Both the position numbers and the translations under genes were made by a program. The notes under the pieces were generated by a model. The model did no database searches. It was not told the origin of the DNA and saw only the letters and a program-made list of their open reading frames with translations. Shown piece by piece: positions 1 through 6,479 of a stretch of 6,479 nt of DNA. This DNA comes from Jonesiaceae bacterium UBA3555. GTDB lineage: Bacteria > Actinomycetota > Actinomycetes > Actinomycetales > Cellulomonadaceae. Positions within the stretch are counted from its first letter, which is position 1, and every line of letters begins with the position of its first letter. Where the stretch lies: assembly GCA_002376595.1 (NCBI GenBank), contig DFNY01000043.1, forward strand, positions 28,021 to 34,499. Direction: 5' to 3'.

Positions 1-1
1 C

Positions 2-403
2 CGTCCGCTGTTCGTGTTGATCCTGCTGGGAAGGTTCTTGCTGGACCTGTTCATGTCATCATTCCAAGTGGCTTGGCAGGCTTTCCAGTTCAACAAGACT
101 CCGCATGGGGCAATAGTGCGGGTCAAACTCAACAGTGACTCTGACTTGTATATGACCATCACTGCAGAACTCAGTTGCTTGGTTCCAGGGTCCCTAGTTA
201 TTGAAGCCCACCAGGTAACCAACACTCTGTATGTGCACGTGCTTGATCTGGAACTGTACGGCGGCGTTGAAAAAGTGCGAGCTGACGTACTGGCCTTGGA
301 AGCACGCGTGATGAGAGCGATGGCGTCCAAAGAGGAACTGAAACGTGCCGGAGTGTCACTGACTAAGAAGACGACCGCAGAACGAGCGGAGGCAGCGCTA
401 TGA
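2..403 (+). CDS. mnhE: Na+/H+ antiporter subunit E (MnhE/MrpE), 5'-truncated by the window
   Basis: This is a small membrane subunit of the Mnh/Mrp cation/proton antiporter, which exchanges cytoplasmic Na+ (or K+) for external protons. The reading frame is open to the window edge, and 133 residues are visible. A GTG at 14 could serve as a start, but the residues before it (RPLF) continue the family's hydrophobic segment, and family members are usually about 160-190 residues, so the true start is probably upstream. The visible N-terminus is hydrophobic and leads into DLFMSSFQVAW, the family's D-L-x-x-S-S-x-x-V-A pattern. The conserved soluble part follows: TITAELSCLVPGSLVIEA and then LYVHVLDL. 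The C-terminus is charged and helical. The stop overlaps the mnhF start (ATGA at 400-403), which suggests translational coupling. The family call rests on these motifs and on mnhF and mnhG directly downstream. Subunits A-D are expected upstream, outside the window. Confidence 0.9.
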   Translation, partial: RPLFVLILLGRFLLDLFMSSFQVAWQAFQFNKTPHGAIVRVKLNSDSDLYMTITAELSCLVPGSLVIEAHQVTNTLYVHVLDLELYGGVEKVRADVLALEARVMRAMASKEELKRAGVSLTKKTTAERAEAAL

Positions 404-744
404 CCGTAGTTGGAATAATCTGTGCGGCCATGCTCTTTGTAGCAGGCATCCTGGCACTCATCCGTGCCGAACGCGGGCCCACCATGCTCAACCGGTCGAT
501 TGCACTGGACGTCTTTGCAACCGTGGTTATCGGTGCGATTGCCCTGGAAGCTGCTTTGTCCAAGCGAACTGACACGCTCCCTATCTTGGTGGTGCTCTCG
601 CTAGTTGGGTTCGTTGGCTCGGTTACGATGTCACGATTCGCAGCCCACGAACCCAATGAAGAACGCCGGGTGCGCACTCCAGAAGAAATAGCGCACGATG
701 AAGAAGTTCGTCGTAGGGCACAAGAGAAAGGAAGCGAACTGTGA
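400..744 (+). CDS. mnhF: Na+/H+ antiporter subunit F (MnhF/MrpF)
   Basis: This is the small three-helix subunit F of the Mnh/Mrp antiporter. It has 114 residues, with hydrophobic segments at about 3-22, 37-54 and 60-79. The family signature RGPTMLNRSIALD lies at residues 25-37 and ends in the conserved acidic residue D37 at the start of helix 2. The ATG at 400 overlaps the mnhE stop and is preceded by a good ribosome site, GGAGG at 388-392, 7 nt from the start. The stop overlaps the mnhG start (GTGA at 741-744). Typical subunits are about 85-100 residues. The excess here is a hydrophilic, charged C-terminal tail (about 81-114, rich in E and R) that would lie on one face of the membrane. The function as an antiporter subunit is inferred from family and context. 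Which cation is carried cannot be read from this subunit. Confidence 0.92.
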   Translation: MTVVGIICAAMLFVAGILALIRAERGPTMLNRSIALDVFATVVIGAIALEAALSKRTDTLPILVVLSLVGFVGSVTMSRFAAHEPNEERRVRTPEEIAHDEEVRRRAQEKGSEL

Positions 745-1238
745 ACTGGTCAACTATTGCAGATGTCATTGCAGCGATATTCCTGCTCCTTGGCGCCTTC
801 CTTACACTCGCTGCCGGCGTAGGTATTCTCAGGTTCCCTGACCTACTTGCGCGTATGCACTCAGCTACAAAGCCTCAAGCTCTGGGCTTGATTCTCATGA
901 TCAGCGCTGAAGCCCTTCGCGTGCGCAGCTGGGGAGTGGTAGGTCTGCTCCTGCTCGTCATCATCTTCCAATTGCTCACTGCACCGGTGGGAGCGCACAT
1001 GCTAGGCCGGGCTGGCGCCCGCACAGACCAGATGCGTAAAGACCTTTTGGTGGTTGACGAACTATCTGCTGACCAGTTGGACGCTGATCTGGCGCGCAGA
1101 CGTGCTGTAGAGCGCAACCCCAAGGTTGAAGAGGAACTTGCCGCGCACCTAGAAGCCCGGATTACCGCTATCCGAAACGCAGAAAAAGGCGCTGGACCGG
1201 ACAAGGCGGGCAAAGGGCCAGCGAATTTTGACGTCTGA
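741..1238 (+). CDS. mnhG: Na+/H+ antiporter subunit G (MnhG/MrpG)
   Basis: This is subunit G, the last gene of the Mnh/Mrp antiporter operon, with 165 residues. It has three hydrophobic segments at about 8-29, 47-58 and 64-82. The strongest family signature is GILRFPDLLARMHSATKP (residues 28-45), continuing QALGL, and the motif PVGAHMLGRA follows the third helix (82-91). Translation starts at GTG 741, overlapping the mnhF stop. AAAGGAAG at 727-734 provides a plausible ribosome site. Typical subunits are about 100-125 residues. Residues 95-165 form a long, charged, mostly helical extension (DELSADQLDADLARRR and onward) that ends in a K/G-rich stretch. This extension probably sits in the cytoplasm and has no function I can name. 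The operon ends here, because the next gene lies on the opposite strand. Confidence 0.92.
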   Translation: MNWSTIADVIAAIFLLLGAFLTLAAGVGILRFPDLLARMHSATKPQALGLILMISAEALRVRSWGVVGLLLLVIIFQLLTAPVGAHMLGRAGARTDQMRKDLLVVDELSADQLDADLARRRAVERNPKVEEELAAHLEARITAIRNAEKGAGPDKAGKGPANFDV

Positions 1239-1251
1239 TTGCAAGCCTGCA

Positions 1252-1272
1252 CAGGTTGAAGGTGCGAACCTG
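1252..1272 (+). terminator. weak hairpin after mnhG (possible terminator)
   Basis: The 66-bp space between the convergent mnhG and hydrolase genes holds a 6-bp inverted repeat, CAGGTT (1252-1257) and AACCTG (1267-1272), with a 9-nt loop. No T-run follows on either strand. A second 5-bp pair, GCGAA (1264-1268) and TTCGC (1282-1286), overlaps it. One or both operons should terminate here, but the structure is weak and the call rests mostly on position. Confidence 0.25.
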
Positions 1273-1304
1273 AGTGAAGCATTCGCCGTAGTAACCCAAG
1301 TCGT

Positions 1305-2282
1305 TTAGTTAACTGAAAGACCCGCCAGCCATGCGCGCATAGCATCAAAGTATGAGGTTCGCAGGGGTTCAGGGGAGAGCGCCAGATCATGAGCGCCCTG
1401 CGCAATGGGCACAAACGTGACCTGGGCGCCCAGCTTGGAAGCCCCAGCCGCGATGTGCTCAACGTTGAGCACGGAATCAGTGGTGACGAGCTCGTGATGG
1501 TACTTCTCGGCGTTGCCGCTACGTTCTGATGCCAAAACCAGCACTGGGCAGTGAATGTTCAAGCCGCGCGCTATTTGGGCGTGGGCACGGCGTACTGCCG
1601 TGAACCATGCAGCGCGTACGGGAAATCCCTCGTGCGGTTTGAGAGCTAGGTCGTAATCCCACTCTCCCTCTGCCGAACTATGAAGCGCGCGGCCGTAGTA
1701 AGGCTTCAGTGAGCCGACCTTGAGCCGTGGGGCAAACTTGGACAGTTCCGCAATGAGTGGGGTACCCAGGGCACGGGTAATCCATGGCTTGTTCAAGTCA
1801 AACCAGGGGGAGTTAAGAATGAGCCCGGTGATCTCTATGCCAAGGTCATGTTCGCTGCGGTTGGTGCGCGCATTAACCCACAAAGATGCCACGAGGCCTC
1901 CGGTGGAGTGTCCGAGCACTATGAGTTCGGTGTGCCCCTCGGATGCGATTATTCGTGCTGCAGCGTCCAGTTCAAATCGGTAGTCCGCAAGATTCTCAAC
2001 GTAGTTTGGCGTTTGTCCTTGGTGCAGGGAGCGTCCGTACTTGCGTAGATCTATGGCGTAGAAGTCGTATCCGAGTTGTTCAAAGAACTCACCCTCGTGG
2101 GCTTGGAAAAAATAGTCAACGAAGCCGTGAATGTAGAGCACTGCACGTGGAGAGTTTCTTGCTCCAGCTTTCCGCACCAGAGTGGCATCAAGAGGGCCTT
2201 CGTCGTCTGAGCCCAGCGGAATTGAGCGCGCAACCCAGTCGTTGCCGAGGATGTCTGGCTTCCAACGAGTAGCAGGGCTCAT
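1305..2282 (-). CDS. alpha/beta hydrolase (serine aminopeptidase S33 / monoacylglycerol lipase-like fold)
   Basis: This 325-residue protein is probably a cytoplasmic serine hydrolase, since there is no signal peptide or membrane segment. The oxyanion-hole region is YIHGFVDYFF (50-59), with HG after the first core strand. GYDFYAIDLRKYGRS (71-85) is the usual second block of S33/Hydrolase_4 proteins. The nucleophile elbow is VLGHSTGG (122-129), with S126 as nucleophile. The catalytic histidine is most likely H298 in QGAHDL. The acid is probably D269 (VTTDSV), although its position is less certain. The stretch between about 155 and 235 (NSPWFDLNKPW and onward) would form the cap. The ATG at 2282 has a strong ribosome site, AGGAG (2294-2290) with 7-nt spacing. 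The small ORF ending at 2319 lies 36 bp upstream on the same strand, so the two are likely cotranscribed. The substrate is unknown; lipid ester, peptide or other ester are all possible. Confidence 0.85.
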   Translation of the reverse strand: MSPATRWKPDILGNDWVARSIPLGSDDEGPLDATLVRKAGARNSPRAVLYIHGFVDYFFQAHEGEFFEQLGYDFYAIDLRKYGRSLHQGQTPNYVENLADYRFELDAAARIIASEGHTELIVLGHSTGGLVASLWVNARTNRSEHDLGIEITGLILNSPWFDLNKPWITRALGTPLIAELSKFAPRLKVGSLKPYYGRALHSSAEGEWDYDLALKPHEGFPVRAAWFTAVRRAHAQIARGLNIHCPVLVLASERSGNAEKYHHELVTTDSVLNVEHIAAGASKLGAQVTFVPIAQGAHDLALSPEPLRTSYFDAMRAWLAGLSVN

Positions 2283-2318
2283 GACGGAACTCCTAAGTGA
2301 GTACGATTTAGGGTGGTG

Positions 2319-2462
2319 TTAGAGCTGGGGATTTCGTGGATCTTGAGGGTCCACCGGAGGCTGAGGATACACGGCAGTTGCGGCGAGCTTCGTTGCTCTG
2401 CCAGAGCGTTTGAACCAGACCACTGCGGCTGCTGTGACTGCAAGTGCGAGTAGTTTCTTCAT
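2319..2462 (-). CDS. small single-pass membrane protein, 47 residues (hypothetical)
   Basis: I do not recognise a family. The frame runs from ATG 2462 to TAA 2319 and encodes 47 residues. They begin MKKLLALAVTAAAVVWF, a hydrophobic helix after two lysines, followed by a basic patch (KRSGRATK, 18-25) and a proline-rich end (PQPPVDPQDPRNPQ, 33-46). The helix could be a membrane anchor or an uncleaved signal. There is no cysteine lipobox and no clear signal-peptidase site. AAGGTGG at 2473-2467 is a good ribosome site, 4 nt from the ATG, and the alpha/beta hydrolase starts 36 bp downstream. The start context, basic-then-hydrophobic composition and position between a terminator and a cotranscribed gene all favour a real gene. 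It resembles in style the short MKKLL-type membrane proteins common in actinobacteria (DLW-39-like), but I see no DLW motif, so that link is not claimed. Confidence 0.65.
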   Translation of the reverse strand: MKKLLALAVTAAAVVWFKRSGRATKLAATAVYPQPPVDPQDPRNPQL

Positions 2463-2549
2463 GCCCCCACCTTAGCGCCGATACTTTTGCAGCGGCACCG
2501 TTTCCCCTCTTGAATCGTGATTCTTTTACTGGGCCTCAACTCCGCGTAG

Positions 2550-2593
2550 ACAACGGTGGGCGAGACATCAAGAGAGGTCTCGCCCACCGTTGT
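2550..2593 (-). terminator. strong hairpin terminator downstream of the LppM-like gene
   Basis: Two perfect 17-bp complementary arms (2550-2566 and 2577-2593, outer bases ACAACGGTGGG / CCCACCGTTGT) flank a 10-nt loop. The hairpin begins 34 bp after the stop of the lipoprotein gene on the minus strand and ends about 90 bp before the small ORF start, so it most likely ends transcription of the lipoprotein gene. No clear U-run follows on the minus strand (CTACGC comes next), which is common for actinobacterial terminators. Confidence 0.75.
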
Positions 2594-2627
2594 TTCAGTC
2601 GCTCCGGGATGAGGAGCGTTCAGATGT

Positions 2628-3692
2628 TCAGTCCTGGGGTGGTGCTGGTGGCACCTGTCCTGGAGGCGTGTAAGGCTGCGCAGGTGGCTGTGGTGCTTGC
2701 GCTGGGTCGGTGTATCCGGGGTTCACTGAACCTGGTTGACCGTACTGCTGCGGGTACTCCACAGGAGCTCCAGGCTGTTGGTAACCCTGCTGTGGCTGCT
2801 GCTGGTAGCCCTGGGCCTCGTAGCCTTGAGGTTGGTAACCCTGCTGTCCATATGCCTGTGGTGCGTAAGGCGCGGTTGCTGCTGCCGCTTCGGCGGCAGT
2901 CTTCTTGTTCTTTGAAATGACTACCGCAGCAATGATTCCTGCAAGCACTACTGCTGCTCCGGCGATGATTGCGACCAAGACGAGGTTGCTGTCCTTTTCG
3001 GAATCTTCGTTCTCCTGAGGTGACGCCGATGGCTGGTCCGTTGCAGGCGCGCTGGAGGTTTCAGATGGTGATTCCGAAGGCTCTTCTGTGGCTGGCTCGC
3101 TGCACGGGGCGGCTCCGCCACCTTCAATTGCTGAAGCGCGGGCTTCCATCTCGTTCTTTTCGCCGATCTTGGCAACCCAAGTGACCTTGTTGCCTTCGAT
3201 CTTTCCGTTGGAGGAGATCACCTCACCTGGGAAGGTGAAGGACACTGCAACGTCCATGGAGGACATCATTTGTGCGGTCATTGGGTCGGACATGTCGATT
3301 TCACCGGTGTCATCGGTCATGTCTAGGTTGCCCTTGACTACGAATTCGTCTCCCTCGCGGGTGATGGACATTTCGTCGTCGTTGAAGGAGTCCCCAAGTG
3401 GTTCGGCTTGGAAGCTGTACTTTTTGCCGGTGTAGCCGTCTTCTGAGTAGTCCTCTTCGGTGGAGCCTTCTGGGGCTAGTCCGCCGCCAAGTTCGGAGTC
3501 GGATTCCATGCTAGCCATGAGGTCATCGATGGACATTCCAGATTGTTCGATGATCTCGTCTGAGAAGGCCATGATGATGCTGCCGGAGGCGGTGTCGTCG
3601 GCTTTTACGTCTACGTTTACGTGCATGCGCATGCAGCCGGTGAGGGAGAGCGCAAGCGCCGCCGCAGCGGCTACTTTGAGGGTTTTCTTCAT
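2628..3692 (-). CDS. LppM-like lipoprotein with transmembrane segment and Q/P/Y-rich C-terminal tail
   Basis: This 354-residue surface lipoprotein starts with a type II signal peptide: MKK, a hydrophobic stretch and the lipobox LTGC, with C20 as the lipidated residue. Residues 21-190 resemble the actinobacterial LppM domain: MHVNVDVKADDTASGSIIM at 23-41, SFTFPGEVISSNGKIEGNKV at 151-170, and then TWVAKIGEKN. A Ser/Pro/Glu-rich linker follows (about 195-235). A transmembrane helix at about 236-260 ends in positive KNKK. The tail (265-354) is rich in Q, P, Y and G with repeated QGY units (287-304). Lipidation plus the helix would anchor the protein twice, leaving the tail in the cytoplasm; this topology is inferred. 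M. tuberculosis LppM has been linked to phagosome effects, but the molecular role of the family is unclear. The ATG at 3692 is required for the signal peptide. A short AGG at 3705-3703 is the only ribosome-site candidate. Confidence 0.8.
   Translation of the reverse strand: MKKTLKVAAAAALALSLTGCMRMHVNVDVKADDTASGSIIMAFSDEIIEQSGMSIDDLMASMESDSELGGGLAPEGSTEEDYSEDGYTGKKYSFQAEPLGDSFNDDEMSITREGDEFVVKGNLDMTDDTGEIDMSDPMTAQMMSSMDVAVSFTFPGEVISSNGKIEGNKVTWVAKIGEKNEMEARASAIEGGGAAPCSEPATEEPSESPSETSSAPATDQPSASPQENEDSEKDSNLVLVAIIAGAAVVLAGIIAAVVISKNKKTAAEAAAATAPYAPQAYGQQGYQPQGYEAQGYQQQPQQGYQQPGAPVEYPQQYGQPGSVNPGYTDPAQAPQPPAQPYTPPGQVPPAPPQD
2777..2847 (-). repeat. 17-bp direct repeat within the Q/Y-rich tail coding region
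   Basis: GTTGGTAACCCTGCTGT occurs exactly at 2777-2793 and again at 2831-2847, 54 bp (18 codons) apart. It lies in the part of the lipoprotein gene that encodes the QGYQ repeats. The exact identity at DNA level, not only at protein level, suggests recent internal duplication or slippage. The spacing is a multiple of three, so gain or loss of a unit would keep the reading frame. Confidence 0.6.
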
Positions 3693-3820
3693 GGCTTAAG
3701 CCTATGTGTTCGCTGTGAGGAAAAACTATGAGGAATTGCAACAATTCGGCCGCAATATTCGTGGGTATTGTTACTTCACCCTATGTTTCGGTGGTAAATC
3801 CCACTATGGAAGATGCGCGT

Positions 3821-3849
3821 CAAAGTTGAGCGGAATAGACTCAACTTTG
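3821..3849. promoter_or_regulatory. HAIR operator (HspR binding site) upstream of clpB
   Basis: Perfect 10-bp arms, CAAAGTTGAG (3821-3830) and CTCAACTTTG (3840-3849), flank a 9-nt spacer. The core TTGAG-N9-CTCAA has the same sequence and spacing as the HAIR consensus CTTGAGT-N7-ACTCAAG, which is bound by the MerR-family repressor HspR in front of dnaK and clpB in actinobacteria. It lies 78 bp upstream of the clpB start. HspR itself is not in the window, so its binding is inferred. Confidence 0.85.
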
Positions 3850-3857
3850 TAATCGTT
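3832..3857 (+). promoter_or_regulatory. SigH/SigR-type promoter of clpB
   Basis: GGAAT (3832-3836) and GTT (3855-3857) are separated by exactly 18 nt, matching the GGAAT-N18-GTT pattern of the SigR/SigH oxidative- and heat-stress sigma factors. The flanking bases (GGAATA, CGTTG) also fit. The -35 lies inside the HAIR spacer. Transcription would begin about 3863-3867, giving a leader of roughly 60 nt. A housekeeping promoter may overlap it: TTGAGC (3826-3831), 16 nt, TGTAAT (3848-3853). That second reading is weaker. Confidence 0.7.
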
Positions 3858-3916
3858 GAACATTGTGGACAGGTTGAGCCTTGTTCCCAACCGCGCACAC
3901 AACAGATTAAAGACAT

Positions 3917-3921
3917 AGGAG
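3917..3921 (+). promoter_or_regulatory. ribosome binding site fixing the clpB GTG start
   Basis: AGGAG at 3917-3921 lies 5 nt before GTG 3927. It favours this GTG over the in-frame ATG at 3948, which would remove the conserved first residues of the ClpB N-domain. Confidence 0.8.
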
Positions 3922-3926
3922 AACAC

Positions 3927-6479
<2,553 letters not shown>

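Larger units (their letters stand above)
3693..3926. promoter_or_regulatory. divergent intergenic region between the LppM-like gene and clpB
   Basis: This 234-bp space must carry promoters for both divergent genes. The clpB side holds the HAIR and SigH-type elements annotated separately. On the lipoprotein side I find no convincing -35/-10 pair. Visible structures there are the palindrome GGCTTAAGCC (3693-3702), directly before its ATG, and an inverted repeat GAATTG-CAA-CAATTC (3733-3747), about 41 bp upstream of that ATG, which could be an operator. Confidence 0.6.

Noticed and set aside
875..1462. A 195-codon minus-strand frame across mnhG and the hydrolase 3' end
   Set aside because: It overlaps two well-supported genes, and its Ser/Arg/Pro-rich composition is typical of a shadow frame.
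2512..2523. Small palindrome GAATC-GT-GATTC upstream of the 47-codon ORF
   Set aside because: The arms are only 5 bp, and no convincing promoter is placed around it (best guess TTGAGG-N17-GATTCA, with a poor -10). It could be chance.
2444..2920. A 158-codon plus-strand frame across the terminator and lipoprotein 3' end
   Set aside because: It crosses the hairpin and is antisense to the repeat-coding tail. It has no ribosome site or recognisable protein features.
3818..3823. TTGACG on the minus strand as a -35 for the lipoprotein gene
   Set aside because: The hexamer 17 nt downstream, GATTTA, is a poor -10, and a start there would leave an untranslated leader of about 95 nt or more. Not strong enough to annotate.
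3870..3892. Possible second HAIR half-site (GTTGAG at 3873-3878)
   Set aside because: There is no matching CTCAAC at the required spacing; only a loose CCCAA follows at a 7-nt gap.

Overview
The window looks like ordinary chromosome from an actinobacterium (Actinomycetota). GC is moderate, by eye in the mid-50s percent but not counted. The lineage call rests on three things: an LppM-type lipoprotein, an actinobacterial ClpB, and a clpB promoter with an HspR-associated inverted repeat (HAIR) and a SigH/SigR-type -35/-10 pair. Actinomycetaceae or a neighbouring family would fit, but genus cannot be read from the sequence. There are no insertion sequences, CRISPR arrays, tRNAs or rRNAs.

Layout. 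Positions 2-1238 (+) carry the end of an Mnh/Mrp multisubunit cation/proton antiporter operon: mnhE (5' end outside the window), mnhF and mnhG. The stop and start codons overlap at both junctions. Positions 1305-3692 are on the minus strand and convergent with the antiporter genes. In transcription order they are an LppM-like lipoprotein with a transmembrane segment and a Q/P/Y/G-rich tail (3692-2628), a strong hairpin (2593-2550), a 47-residue small membrane-protein ORF (2462-2319), and an alpha/beta hydrolase (2282-1305). The last two probably form a two-gene unit. From 3927 to the window end (+) lies clpB, 851 codons long and missing only its last few residues. It is transcribed divergently from the lipoprotein gene across a 234-bp intergenic region.

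How the parts work. MnhEFG are small membrane subunits of a Na+(K+)/H+ antiporter used for pH and salt homeostasis. ClpB is the AAA+ disaggregase that works with DnaK/DnaJ/GrpE. Its promoter combines a HAIR operator (HspR repression) with a GGAAT-N18-GTT promoter (SigH/SigR), and the -35 lies inside the HAIR spacer. The lipoprotein, small protein and hydrolase have no clear common pathway.

No new multi-gene system is evident. The points most worth a second look are the interleaved HAIR/SigH promoter, the 47-codon small ORF, and the low-complexity tail of the LppM-like protein.
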